Made by a program: the position numbers and the translations under genes. Below the pieces are notes generated by a model. That model was given only the letters and a program-made list of their open reading frames with translations, was not told the origin of the DNA and did not search any database. From the NCBI RefSeq assembly GCF_014196535.1, contig NZ_JACIDU010000012.1:62001-126000 (forward strand): DNA of 64,000 bases, written 5' to 3'. The DNA is from Allorhizobium borbori. GTDB taxonomy: Bacteria > Pseudomonadota > Alphaproteobacteria > Rhizobiales > Rhizobiaceae. Shown in pieces: positions 1-9,156 of the stretch (positions are counted from its first letter, which is position 1; each line of letters begins with the position of its first letter).

Positions 1-538
1 CGATCGTCTTGATTGAGAGATCCAATTCATAGGCGATGACCTTGTTGGCCTTGCCGGCTAGTATTCCCACCAGCACTTCCTGTTCGCGGCGCCCAAGCCG
101 CCCGAGCCGCTCTTCAATGGCGCGGCGGCGGGTATTGCGCGACAGGCTTTCCTCCGAAACGCGGATTGCGGCGGTAACAGTATCCAGCAGGCGCTGTTCC
201 TTGAACGGCTTCTCGATGAAATCGAAGGCGCCGGCTTTCAGCGCTTCCACCGCCATCGGCACGTCGCCATGGCCGGTGACAATCAACGCCGGCAGCGGAA
301 AGGCGCGATCAGCCAGATGGCGCTGAAGCTCCAACCCACTCATGCCAGGCATACGCACATCCAGCACCATTGCACCGGGACGCAGCGCATCCTCGGCCGG
401 AAGCGCCGCCAGCAATTCGGCTGCGGAAGCGAAAATCTTTGCTTCCAACCCGACTGACGCAAAGAGAAAAGCCATGGAACGGCGCATTGCCTCGTCATCA
501 TCCACAATTAATACCAGCGGCGGATCGGTCTCGCTCAT
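1..538 (-). CDS. FixJ/TtrR-type response regulator (3' end outside window)
   Basis: Response regulator of the FixJ/NarL class, read from the complement; the end of the gene lies beyond base 1. About 179 residues are visible: an N-terminal receiver (VDDDE acidic pocket near residues 12-16, phospho-acceptor Asp in LDVRMPG, TGHGD switch region, EKPF lysine motif) followed by the start of a LuxR-type helix-turn-helix (GRREQEVL ... GKANKVIAYEL). The ATG overlaps the TGA of the upstream histidine kinase (ATGA), so the two are translationally coupled partners. The presumed role is transcriptional activation of the neighbouring cytochrome gene. Family assignment is firm; the target is inferred from position. 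Confidence 0.92.
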   Translation of the reverse strand, partial: MSETDPPLVLIVDDDEAMRRSMAFLFASVGLEAKIFASAAELLAALPAEDALRPGAMVLDVRMPGMSGLELQRHLADRAFPLPALIVTGHGDVPMAVEALKAGAFDFIEKPFKEQRLLDTVTAAIRVSEESLSRNTRRRAIEERLGRLGRREQEVLVGILAGKANKVIAYELDLSIKTI

Positions 539-2301
539 TGGGCTTCCCCTTCGGAAGCGGGCAAAGCAAAGTGCATGGTCAAGCCGCCTTCAGCTTCGTT
601 CGTTGCCCACAGCCGTCCGCCATGGTTCTCGATGATGGTGCGGCAGATGGAAAGACCAAGCCCCAGCCCCTGTGGCTTGGTGGTAAAAAAGGTTTCAAAC
701 AAATGGTTCTCCACTTCCGGAGTGAGACCCGTTCCGTGATCGCGCACGGTAACCTCGATCATGTCGCAGCACAGTGACGTGGCAACGCCGATGCCAAGGG
801 CACGCTGACGAGCCTCTCTCATGGCGTCGAGCCCGTTCTGCAACAGGTTGAGAAGCACCTGCTCGATCTCTGTCCGGTCGCCAACGAAATGGGGCAGGTG
901 CGCTGCGAAATGGACGTGCAGCGGTACGCCGCTGCGGGTCGCCGGCCCCTCAAACAGGACAAGCGTTTCGCGAATAACCTCGTTTATGTCAAGACATTCG
1001 CGACAGATCTTGCGACGACGCACGAAGGAGCGAATGCGGTGAATGATGATACCCGCTCGTTCGGCTTGGCCCGCAATGCCGCGCGCGCCATCACGCAAGA
1101 GGGCGGGGTCGGCGCGCCCGGCATCGATCAGCCGGGTCATGCCCTCGGCATAATTGGTGATGGCGGCAAGCGGCTGATTGAGTTCGTGAGCAATATTGGA
1201 GGCCATTTCACCCAGAATGCCGAGACGGGAGAACTGATCACGCTCTTCGCGGTGGGTGCGGGCTGTCCGTTCTGCCTTTTCGCGTTCCTGAATTTCGCTG
1301 GTCAGTTCCGCTGTGCGACGCCTGACCAGCGTTTCCACTCGCGCAACGTGAATGAGCCACCATACGACACCGAGCCCGGCCGCGAGAAACCAGTGCCAGT
1401 TGGCCCGCACGAAACCTGTCAGCGTGGAATGGGAGAGATACTCGTAAGGGCCGATCTTTAGGTGGCGGAACAGGGTGTGGACGGAGGTGTAGTCCTGCGG
1501 TGCGGTCCAGGCGCGGCCATCGACCGGCGCCATGGTCAGAAGGCTTGCCGTAACGGCCTTGGCGAGATCGGGCGATGCACCGGCCAGCCGCGCGAAGGGC
1601 CAGTCCGGATAAAGCCGCGAGGACAGACGACAGGGAAATCCGGGTGCCATCCGTTCTGCTACCACGGCAAATTCATCCGGCTTCACGCGTCCGGCGGCGA
1701 TGTCGTCTTCCAGAAGGCAGGTACGCAGCACTCCAGCGTCAGCCCGCCCGGTCCGCACCGCCTCGATGACGCTTTCCATGGGAAAACCGGTCTCCACCAT
1801 CGCGGCGAGCCGTGAGGCCGGCATGCCATCCTCGTCCATCTCCCGCCAGATGACCTGCCAGCCACCGAAGGCATCCGCCGCGACGACGGCAAGGCGCATG
1901 CCGTGAAGATCGAAGAACGTCTTCGCGTGACTGGGGCGATTGGGCACGATAACAGTGGAGCCGACCGTGTCGGTTGGCACGGTATGATCGCGGCTTTCCA
2001 GCGTGGCAAGGCGGGTCACACCAAAGCGGGATTCGAGATCGACATATTCGCCGGGATTGGTGATGACAAAATCGACCGTCCGTTCCTCAACCGCGCTGAC
2101 GATGCCGGCGAGATCCAGCGGCACCATGGTAAAATCATGATCAGGCAGGGTGCGTCCGAGATGGGCGATCGTCGGTTCGAAATCCTTGGCCGCCCGCTCG
2201 GATCCCTGAAAGGCAAGCACGGCAATCCGTACAGCGCGCGCCTGCGCGGAAGGCAGAGCGGAGGTCAGGCCGAGGGCGAATACGAACAGAAAGCGGATCA
2301 T
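535..2301 (-). CDS. TtrS-like sensor histidine kinase with PhnD-type periplasmic domain
   Basis: Membrane histidine kinase of about 588 aa. An N-terminal signal sequence (residues 1-22) precedes a periplasmic phosphate/phosphonate-binding-like domain (about 24-285), one membrane span (about 303-320), a short coiled coil, a HisKA domain with phospho-His near residue 372 (AHELNQPLAA) and a HATPase domain (N box LLQNGLDAM, DHGTGL, GLGLGLSICR). This architecture is that of TtrS tetrathionate sensors and relatives. An in-frame start 12 codons upstream (2337) exists, but the chosen ATG begins directly with the signal peptide. The gene sits downstream of the thiosulfate-dehydrogenase-like cytochrome and is coupled to the response regulator. 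A sulfur oxyanion ligand is an inference. Confidence 0.88.
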   Translation of the reverse strand: MIRFLFVFALGLTSALPSAQARAVRIAVLAFQGSERAAKDFEPTIAHLGRTLPDHDFTMVPLDLAGIVSAVEERTVDFVITNPGEYVDLESRFGVTRLATLESRDHTVPTDTVGSTVIVPNRPSHAKTFFDLHGMRLAVVAADAFGGWQVIWREMDEDGMPASRLAAMVETGFPMESVIEAVRTGRADAGVLRTCLLEDDIAAGRVKPDEFAVVAERMAPGFPCRLSSRLYPDWPFARLAGASPDLAKAVTASLLTMAPVDGRAWTAPQDYTSVHTLFRHLKIGPYEYLSHSTLTGFVRANWHWFLAAGLGVVWWLIHVARVETLVRRRTAELTSEIQEREKAERTARTHREERDQFSRLGILGEMASNIAHELNQPLAAITNYAEGMTRLIDAGRADPALLRDGARGIAGQAERAGIIIHRIRSFVRRRKICRECLDINEVIRETLVLFEGPATRSGVPLHVHFAAHLPHFVGDRTEIEQVLLNLLQNGLDAMREARQRALGIGVATSLCCDMIEVTVRDHGTGLTPEVENHLFETFFTTKPQGLGLGLSICRTIIENHGGRLWATNEAEGGLTMHFALPASEGEAQ

Positions 2302-2394
2302 GACGGCGAAAATGGCAGAGTCGGTAGCGGCTGGCAAAACGAAAGGCCGGCCGGGGGATGCGGCCGGTCTTCACAGGAATACCCGAATGGGGGA

Positions 2395-4473
2395 TCAGTA
2401 ACGGGCATCCTTGGGCTTACCGCCGTTCGGCCAGTCCTTGACTTTGTCCGGGAAGTCGGGTCGCGGCTTGTGGCTGAAATACTCCGCGACATCAAGCGCT
2501 TCCTGATCCGACAGGCCACCCTGTCCAAGCGGAAATTGCTCGTGGAAGCCAATCGGCATATTACGCTTGACGAAAGCCGCCGCCGTATAGGTGCGGGCCA
2601 TGCCGGCACCTATATTGAACGAACGGTCGCCCCAGAGTGCGGGATAAACGACACGGCCGACAGCATCCTTGAGGCCCTCGCCATCGGCCCCATGGCAGAC
2701 GGCACATTGGGCAGCATAGATTTTTTCACCATTGGCCGGGTCGGGCTTCAGTCCGGGATCGATCTTGCCGACACCACGGCCTTCTACTTTGTCTTCCGGC
2801 TTCGTCTCGCCCTTCATCCAGTCGAAATAGGCGAGCATGGCGACCATCTCCTTCGATTCCGGCTTCAACGGCTGGCCGTTCATAGAGCGGCGGAAGCAAC
2901 CATTGATGCGGTCGATCATGGTGATTTCCTTGCCCGCTCGGGACGCGTAGCTCGGGAAAAAGGCCGAAACGCCAACATAGGGCGAGCCATCTGCAACTGT
3001 GCCGGCATTGAGGTGGCAGGAGGTACAATTGAGGTCGTTACCCACATGATCGGGCAGAAGCTTGTTCGTTTCCGAGTTGAGTCTCATACCGAGGACGAGT
3101 TGGTCCTTGTTCGGTTCGTCGAGCAGGCCGGCCAAACGCGGCGTTTCGAAAGTGGAGGCATCGATCTTCGGGTCGAGATACCTGCGCGCTTCGGCAACTT
3201 GTGCTTCGTTGATAGCGGGTGCACCGCCGCCCCAGTTTTCGCGGACGTAGCTGAGGATGTCGGCGATCTCCTTGTCATGCAACCGCGCGAAGGCAGGCAT
3301 GGTGTAGGTGCGCGGATGAGCATCGGTAGCGGCCGTCTCCCAACCCGTCAGCGTGATGTGGATAAGGGTGGCGGGATCTTTCGAAGCCACCGTCGGATTG
3401 CCTGCAAGTGGCGGGAAAATGCCCTTCACGCCAGTGCCATCCTGCCTGTGACAATCATTGCAGAACTGCGTATAGCCAAGGCCACCCGTAGTATTGAATG
3501 CGGTTTCCGGCGCACTGGTATAGACCGGTTTGGGCGGAACCGGCTTCACATTCTTCGAAGGCAGCGACTTCAGATAGGTTGCCATGGCGACCAGATCGTC
3601 ATCCGTGAAGTTCTGCGTTGAGTGAAGGATGACATCTGTCATCGAACCGGACGCGGTGGCAAACCGATTCTGGCCTGTCTTTAGAAGCTGGACAGTATCT
3701 TCCACAGTCCAGAGATCCCGCAGTTCGACGGCGTGCCAATTCTCCACCTTAGCCCCTGCCAGGAACTGCTCGCCGCTCTTACCCTTTTCCGTCATGGCTA
3801 CTTCGTTGAAGCCGACGCCCCGCGGGGTGTGGCAGGCGCCGCAATGGCCGAGGCTCTGAACCAGATAGGCACCTCGGTTCCACACTTCGTCCTTACTCCG
3901 GTTGGGAACGAAGGGCGTGCCATCGACGAATACGGCGTTCCAGTAGGACAGGCCGAAGCGCAGGTTGAACGGGAAGTTCATCGCCGCCATCCGGTTTGCC
4001 TTCTCCACGGGTTGCAGGCCCTTGGTGAGATAGGCCCAAAGGGCTGTCATGTCCTCTTCGCTGATCTTGGCATAGGACGGATAGGGCATTGCGGGGTAGA
4101 GATTATGACCATCCGCCGCCACGCCCTTGCGCATGGCACGGTCGAATTCGCCAAAGGTCCAACCGCCGATACCGGTCTTGGGGTCGGGCGTGATATTGGT
4201 GGACCAGATCGTGCCCATCGGCGTTTCGAGCGCTAGGCCGCCAGCCATTTCCGCCCCGCCCTTTTCGGTATGACAGGCCACGCAATCGCCAAGCTGCGCG
4301 ACGTATTTTCCGCGCCGGATCAATGCCGGATCGATACTTGCACCGAAATCCGGTTCCTTTGCCGTGATCTTCGGGGGGACGGCCATCCAGATGGCAACGC
4401 CGGCGGCGAGAACGGCGGCCATCGCTGCAACGGTTCCAAGCCGCTTCATACCCTTGCTTGTTTTTTCTTCCAT
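2395..4473 (-). CDS. Five-haem cytochrome c: alcohol dehydrogenase-type cytochrome fused to TsdA-like module
   Basis: 692 aa, anchored by an N-terminal hydrophobic segment (about 12-31) and exported. Five CXXCH haem sites are visible: CVACH (64-68), CGACH (211-215), CNDCH (338-342), CTSCH (483-487) and CAVCH (590-594). The first three lie in a region like the tri-haem cytochrome subunit of membrane alcohol/gluconate dehydrogenases. The last two lie in a region like thiosulfate dehydrogenase TsdA, including Cys526 in INGCFRRSMNG. That Cys is 43 residues after the first haem Cys of the module, the same spacing as the haem-ligating Cys of characterised TsdA. Met639 (RNMP) is a candidate distal ligand of the last haem. 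Likely role: periplasmic thiosulfate/tetrathionate interconversion with electrons passed through the extra haems. The substrate is inferred. Confidence 0.85.
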   Translation of the reverse strand: MEEKTSKGMKRLGTVAAMAAVLAAGVAIWMAVPPKITAKEPDFGASIDPALIRRGKYVAQLGDCVACHTEKGGAEMAGGLALETPMGTIWSTNITPDPKTGIGGWTFGEFDRAMRKGVAADGHNLYPAMPYPSYAKISEEDMTALWAYLTKGLQPVEKANRMAAMNFPFNLRFGLSYWNAVFVDGTPFVPNRSKDEVWNRGAYLVQSLGHCGACHTPRGVGFNEVAMTEKGKSGEQFLAGAKVENWHAVELRDLWTVEDTVQLLKTGQNRFATASGSMTDVILHSTQNFTDDDLVAMATYLKSLPSKNVKPVPPKPVYTSAPETAFNTTGGLGYTQFCNDCHRQDGTGVKGIFPPLAGNPTVASKDPATLIHITLTGWETAATDAHPRTYTMPAFARLHDKEIADILSYVRENWGGGAPAINEAQVAEARRYLDPKIDASTFETPRLAGLLDEPNKDQLVLGMRLNSETNKLLPDHVGNDLNCTSCHLNAGTVADGSPYVGVSAFFPSYASRAGKEITMIDRINGCFRRSMNGQPLKPESKEMVAMLAYFDWMKGETKPEDKVEGRGVGKIDPGLKPDPANGEKIYAAQCAVCHGADGEGLKDAVGRVVYPALWGDRSFNIGAGMARTYTAAAFVKRNMPIGFHEQFPLGQGGLSDQEALDVAEYFSHKPRPDFPDKVKDWPNGGKPKDARY

Positions 4474-4739
4474 GACACGATGCCTTATCCTGATTTCTCA
4501 CATCCGATGGTAGGGCTGAACGGCGCTATTTTCGATTTGGGAATAGCCCGCAAACGACAAGGGTTTTCCCCACAAGGTCTTGCGTTTTGATAGTTTTCTC
4601 TTTTTCCTCCCGGGTAAGTGGTTGATTGTCTTGTCAACTTACGCCATTCGGCTAGCGGCAGAATGCCCTGCAAGGGAGAATTAGGCCGAAAGCCGACGTG
4701 ATCCTTGGTAGTTCAAGGAGACAGAGAATATAATTATCG

Positions 4740-5138
4740 AAAGATCGATCATCTCGCCTTCCGAGGGCTTGGAGAACTTTCCGGAGGCCAGCGACAGCTA
4801 GTGGCGCTGGCACAGGCGCTTGCGCGCAAGCCCAAAGTGTTGTTGACGGATGAACAGACCTCTGCATTTGACCTGCACTGCCAGATCGAGGTGCTGGGCG
4901 TCGTTTCCGCGCTTGCCGCGAAAGCCGGCATGATCGTCCTGATTGCACTCGATGATCTCAATCACGCCCTTCTCTCCCGCATCCATAGATGGTGACAGCG
5001 GGCGGGGAGATTGTGATCAGCGGCGACACCCGTTCCTTCATCACCGCCGCCATGTTGCGCGATGCCTATCGGATTGACGCATAGATCGGGGAATGTTCGC
5101 TGGAGCGCTCCATCATTATCGTCGACGGCCCCGTGTAA
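4740..5138 (+). pseudogene. Remnant of FecE-type iron-siderophore ABC transporter ATPase
   Basis: The C-terminal half of an ABC ATPase can be read, but only across two frames and through a stop. The first frame shows the signature ELSGGQRQ, a Walker B-like stretch altered to [11 protein letters not shown] (family form is LLxDEPTSALD) and the D-loop/H-loop region with DDLNHAL where HDLNHAL is expected. The frame is lost near 4975-4992, resumes from 4992 with the family's C-terminal part (GGEIVISGDT), meets TAG at 5082 and ends with TAA at 5136. The Walker A half is absent. It is a decayed relic with no partner permease or binding protein nearby. Confidence 0.8.
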
Positions 5139-5188
5139 CGCGGGTCCGTTGAAACAGCCATTTCCATTTTTGTAGCAAAGTTGTTACA

Positions 5189-5209
5189 GTTAACAGGGCC
5201 GCTGTTAAC
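5189..5209. promoter_or_regulatory. Palindrome upstream of the chemoreceptor gene
   Basis: A perfect inverted repeat, GTTAACAG-N5-CTGTTAAC, lies about 90 bp before the chemoreceptor start, in the gap after the ABC ATPase relic. No run of T follows it, so an operator is more likely than a terminator. The binding protein is unknown. Confidence 0.45.
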
Positions 5210-5299
5210 CGATTATCCTTCGCGAAAGAAACAGCCTCCGTAATGAACTCGGTTTCAATCGTTTCGACCTCTGTCGAAGTGAATAAGAGTGGGGACATT

Positions 5300-7693
5300 A
5301 TGGAATTCAGATCGATACGACAAAAGATTGCGATACTGTCTGGCCTCAGTATGGTCGCAGTTACTGGCGCTCTGGTTGTATACAGCGTCGTGGCTTCATC
5401 AAGGAGCCAAGTATTCGTTGCGGATAACGTCAGGCAACTGACGGAAGACCTTACGAAGGACAAGCTTCTGACACTGGCCTCGGCACAGGCCGGCGTGATC
5501 GAGGCGACGCTGAACGGCGCCTTTGACACGGCGCGCACCATGGCCCGCACGTTCGAGATCGTCGCCGAAAGCGACACAGGCAAGGGTGCTCCGGCCACCT
5601 TGCGGCGCGAACAATTGAACGCGGTGCTTTTGAATGTCCTAAAGGACAATCCCGGCTTCAACGGCACCTATTCGGCGTGGGAGCCGAACGCGCTTGACGG
5701 CCGTGACAACGAGTTTCGCGATAACCGGGCAATGGGCTCGGACGCGACGGGGCGCTTCCTGCCTTACTGGACGCGTGACACAGCCGGCAATATCGCACTC
5801 CAGCCCCTTGTCGAATACTCGAGCAGGGATCTCCATCCGAATGGCGTGATGAAGGGAGGCTGGTACATAGGCCCCCAGGAAGGCCGCGGAGAGAGCATTC
5901 TCGATCCCCTTCCCTATATCGTCCAGGGCAAGAACGTCTATCTGGCCACCATGTCGGTGCCAGTCACCGTCGACGGTAAATTTCAGGGCGTCGTGGGGGC
6001 CGATTTCGATCTGTCCTTCGTGCAGAAGCTGGCCACCCGGGTACGGGACTCCATGTATGGAGGCAAGGCCTCCGTGGAAATCATCAGCCACATGGGTCTG
6101 GTCGTCGCCTCCAGCGAGCGGCCGGAAGCCATTGGAGAGCGGTTCGACAAAGGACGCCCCGAGCTTGTGGGCATCATTGACGCCACCAATGCAGCCGGCG
6201 GACAGGTCGAGCTGAGCCCCCAGGCATTTACTGCGACGGCACCGATCCAGATCGGGCGTACGAAGACCCCGTGGTCGGTCGTGATTTCTGTTTCCAAACC
6301 GGTAGCCATGGCCGAAGCCATGGAGCTTGATCAGGAACTCGCCGCACGCGATACGACCAACACCTACATGCAGCTCCTCGTCTCGGCGGTGGTTGCTCTT
6401 GCGGGCGTGGCGATCATGTGGCTGGTGGCTCGCAGTATTTCCAACCCCATCAATCGCATGACTGGTGCCATGCAGCGACTTGCTGATGGCGATGTATCTC
6501 TAGAGGTGCCGGACCAGAACCGCGCCGATGAAATCGGCACGATGGCGAAGACGGTATCGGTCTTCCGCAGCAATGCCATTGCAAAAATAGAGATGGAAGC
6601 GGGCGCGGAAGCCAACCGTTCCGTGATGGAGGAAGAACGGCTCCGGCGTGAGGCAGAAAAGGCCAAAGAAGCAGCCGACAACCAGTTCGTTGTCGACCAG
6701 TTGGCGAACGGCCTCACCAGGCTTGCAGACGGCGATGTCGCCTACCGGCTGACGACACCGTTCGTTTCACATCTCGACAGCTTGCGGATGGATTTCAACA
6801 ATTCCGTGTCCAAGCTGCAGGTTGCGCTGGGGGACGTGGCAAAGAATGCCCGCGCCATCGATAGTGGCGCCAACGAGATCCGCTCCGCAGCCGACGATCT
6901 TTCCCGGCGCACGGAACAGCAGGCCGCTTCCCTTGAAGAGACGGCGGCAGCCATTGAGGAAATCACCACCACCGTCCAGGATTCTGCCCGCCGGGCCGAG
7001 GAGGCTGGCACGCTTGTCGACCGGACGCGCCATGGTGCCGAAAATGCCGGCGAAGTGGTGCGCAATGCCGTGGCCGCCATGAAGCACATCGAGCGGTCTT
7101 CGGTGGAGATTTCGAACATTATCGGTGTAATCGACGAAATCGCGTTCCAGACCAACCTTCTGGCGCTCAATGCCGGTGTTGAGGCCGCGCGTGCTGGTGA
7201 GGCCGGTAAGGGCTTTGCGGTGGTGGCGTCGGAGGTGCGCGAACTTGCACAACGCTCCGCAACGGCCGCAAAGGAGATCAAAGCGCTCATTGTCGCCTCG
7301 GGCGATCAGGTTCGGCGCGGGGTCGCGCTCGTGGATGATACCGGCCGCTCGCTGGAGACGATTGTCGAGGAGGTCACACAGATCAACAGTCTGGTAGCTG
7401 CCATCGTCGTTTCGTCGCGCGAACAGGCGCATGGCATCCAGGAAATCAACAGCGCAGTGAACCTTATGGACCAGAGCACGCAACAGAATGCAGCTATGGT
7501 CGAACAGAGCACGGCAGCCAGCCACAGTCTGGCGAGGGAAGCGGCGGCCCTGAACGCGCTGATCGCACAGTTCAGGATTGACGAAAGCGCCTCCGATTCT
7601 CGGCGCGCGCCGTCGGAGCCAGCGTCACCGGCACGGTCGCTCGGCCAGAGGGTGGTGCAGGCCTTTGGCGGCAAAGTTGCCGGCCGATCCTGA
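5300..7693 (+). CDS. Methyl-accepting chemotaxis protein (dCache sensor, HAMP, MA)
   Basis: Transmembrane chemoreceptor, 797 aa from the chosen ATG; an in-frame start 19 codons upstream would add a polar stretch before the first membrane span, so it was not used. Membrane spans lie near 11-31 and 356-374, with a periplasmic double-Cache-like ligand domain between them. A HAMP domain follows (about 375-430), then a long helical region and the MA signalling domain, whose conserved hairpin (DEIAFQTNLLALNAGVEAAR ...) is around residues 605-650. It would signal to CheA/CheW; no other che gene is in the window. There is no C-terminal CheR-docking pentapeptide. The ligand cannot be deduced. It is flanked by a relic upstream and a terminator downstream, so it is probably a single-gene unit. 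Confidence 0.93.
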   Translation: MEFRSIRQKIAILSGLSMVAVTGALVVYSVVASSRSQVFVADNVRQLTEDLTKDKLLTLASAQAGVIEATLNGAFDTARTMARTFEIVAESDTGKGAPATLRREQLNAVLLNVLKDNPGFNGTYSAWEPNALDGRDNEFRDNRAMGSDATGRFLPYWTRDTAGNIALQPLVEYSSRDLHPNGVMKGGWYIGPQEGRGESILDPLPYIVQGKNVYLATMSVPVTVDGKFQGVVGADFDLSFVQKLATRVRDSMYGGKASVEIISHMGLVVASSERPEAIGERFDKGRPELVGIIDATNAAGGQVELSPQAFTATAPIQIGRTKTPWSVVISVSKPVAMAEAMELDQELAARDTTNTYMQLLVSAVVALAGVAIMWLVARSISNPINRMTGAMQRLADGDVSLEVPDQNRADEIGTMAKTVSVFRSNAIAKIEMEAGAEANRSVMEEERLRREAEKAKEAADNQFVVDQLANGLTRLADGDVAYRLTTPFVSHLDSLRMDFNNSVSKLQVALGDVAKNARAIDSGANEIRSAADDLSRRTEQQAASLEETAAAIEEITTTVQDSARRAEEAGTLVDRTRHGAENAGEVVRNAVAAMKHIERSSVEISNIIGVIDEIAFQTNLLALNAGVEAARAGEAGKGFAVVASEVRELAQRSATAAKEIKALIVASGDQVRRGVALVDDTGRSLETIVEEVTQINSLVAAIVVSSREQAHGIQEINSAVNLMDQSTQQNAAMVEQSTAASHSLAREAAALNALIAQFRIDESASDSRRAPSEPASPARSLGQRVVQAFGGKVAGRS

Positions 7694-7707
7694 TCTGCGT
7701 TGCAAAT

Positions 7708-7735
7708 CCGGAGCCCGCATGGTGGCGGGCTCCGG
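7708..7735 (+). terminator. Strong hairpin after the chemoreceptor gene
   Basis: Perfect 11-bp stem CCGGAGCCCGC / GCGGGCTCCGG with a 6-nt loop, 15 bases after the chemoreceptor stop. Only a short pyrimidine-rich tract follows. It sits between convergent genes and may work in both directions. Confidence 0.65.
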
Positions 7736-7771
7736 CTCTATTGCGAGATAAAGCACGAGGGACGCGATCGC

Positions 7772-8239
7772 CTAGAGATAGTTGGTCGGAACCGCCGTCG
7801 TGAACTTCAATTCCTCCATCGAGATTGAGGAATTGATCTGCGAGAATTCGAGCCGTTCGATCATGCTCTTGTAGACCTGGTCGAACGCCCCCACGTCAGG
7901 GACCATGACTTTCAGAATGTAATCGACAGTCCCCGTCAGGCGGTAAGCTTCCACAATCTGTGGTATGTCTTCGATCAGCTCGCGGAAACGCATCAGCCAT
8001 GCCATTTCATGACGCGGCGCGGTGATCGCGATAAACACGATCATGGGTACGCCGGCCTTCTTCGGGTCGACAAGCGTCACTCTTTCGCGGATGACGCCCG
8101 CCTCTTCCATGCGCCGGATACGCCGCCAACAGGGTGTCTGCGACAAGCCGACCTCGTCGGCGATTTCGCTGACAGGCCGGTCGCGACGTTGCAAAAGATC
8201 CAGGATCTTGCGGTCGATCGCGTCGAAGCCTGTTGTCAT
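7772..8239 (-). CDS. Lrp/AsnC family regulator, DecR-like
   Basis: 155 aa. An N-terminal winged helix-turn-helix (DRKILDLLQ ... VSEIADEVGLSQTPCWRRIRRMEEAG) is followed by an AsnC ligand-binding RAM domain (about 70-150; GTVDYILKVMVPD, SSISMEELKFTT). The TPCWRRI recognition region and the C-terminal FAME/SISMEELK-type segment resemble DecR (YbaO), the cysteine-responsive Lrp member of E. coli. The gene overlaps the preceding glyoxalase-like gene by ATGA. Its location beside a probable cysteine-compound catabolic operon supports cysteine or a related thiol as effector; that part is inference. Confidence 0.9.
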   Translation of the reverse strand: MTTGFDAIDRKILDLLQRRDRPVSEIADEVGLSQTPCWRRIRRMEEAGVIRERVTLVDPKKAGVPMIVFIAITAPRHEMAWLMRFRELIEDIPQIVEAYRLTGTVDYILKVMVPDVGAFDQVYKSMIERLEFSQINSSISMEELKFTTAVPTNYL

Positions 8240-9123
8240 CTTGCGACAAACTCCAGCACATTGCCGGCAGCATCGGACGGCGACACGAAAATGCCGTTCT
8301 TGTCAGCAGTTTCATGAAACTTCACACCTTTTTCGTTCAAAAGAGAACGGGTCGCTGTGAGGTCGGCGACCTCGATCTGCAACGCGGCGAAATCGCCGTG
8401 GAGGATGGCCTCGGAGGAGAGTGGTGCATACCGGGCGACAACCGCATCGGGCGTCATGCAGATGATGGCAGCAGAGTTTTTGCCGGTTACGACGGTGGCG
8501 CCGTTCGGGGTTTCCGCGACACTGGCGCCGGCAAAAAGCCGAGCATATTCTGTTGCCGTTTCGGTCGGCGTTGCGGACGCGACGATGATGCCGGCCATGG
8601 CCCTGGCGGTGTTCGGATGCTTCATCAGTTCGGGACGCCAGACCATGTCGCGCGTCTTGTGGTTGCACATGAACATCTCGCCACGAGGAACCTCTTTTGC
8701 GTCAAAGACAGTGACGGCAAAAGCCGCCATGCCCGAACCACCATCGGGCAGCGGCAATGGGCGCGAGAATTCCAGAACATCGGTAGTGGCAATACCGCGT
8801 TCGGTGAGCGCTGCGCGGGCGGCGTGCGCATCGCCTATACGGCAGGCTATCGCGGTCATGCTGTCGCCGCGCTTTGAAAGCTTCGCGCGCTTGTCGACAT
8901 TTTGCGGCGTTTCGGCCAATATCCCCAAAAGCTCGAGATAGTCTTCCGGAAACACCATGGTGTAGTTGGCGCTGCCCATATGCGGGCTGTGAACGCCGCG
9001 CGGCGACAGTGTGAAACCAAGCGCTTCAAAGCGTTTGGCGGCGGCCTCCAGATCGCCGACGAGATACATGATGTGGTCGATGCCAGTGACGGGATGCGGT
9101 TTTGCGTTTTGTTCAGTTTTCAT
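8236..9123 (-). CDS. VOC superfamily glyoxalase-like protein
   Basis: 295 aa with the fold signature of the Glyoxalase_3 / VOC group: DHIMYLVGDLEAAAKRFEALGF at the N-terminus, then a second beta-alpha-beta unit near residues 165-290 ending in SPSDAAGNVLEF. Cytosolic, no signal peptide. It is the first gene of a two-gene minus-strand unit with the Lrp regulator and is divergent from the peptide-type ABC operon. The reaction is unknown; a lyase, isomerase or dioxygenase step on an imported compound is possible. Confidence 0.75.
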   Translation of the reverse strand: MKTEQNAKPHPVTGIDHIMYLVGDLEAAAKRFEALGFTLSPRGVHSPHMGSANYTMVFPEDYLELLGILAETPQNVDKRAKLSKRGDSMTAIACRIGDAHAARAALTERGIATTDVLEFSRPLPLPDGGSGMAAFAVTVFDAKEVPRGEMFMCNHKTRDMVWRPELMKHPNTARAMAGIIVASATPTETATEYARLFAGASVAETPNGATVVTGKNSAAIICMTPDAVVARYAPLSSEAILHGDFAALQIEVADLTATRSLLNEKGVKFHETADKNGIFVSPSDAAGNVLEFVAR

Positions 9124-9156
9124 ATCTTTCCCTCCGAGGTCCGCTCCTAGTTAAAT

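Noticed and set aside
1903-3621. Long plus-strand open frame (572 codons) across the kinase and cytochrome genes
   Set aside because: Antisense to two genes with clear haem and kinase motifs; its translation has no recognisable domain and has the composition of a shadow frame.
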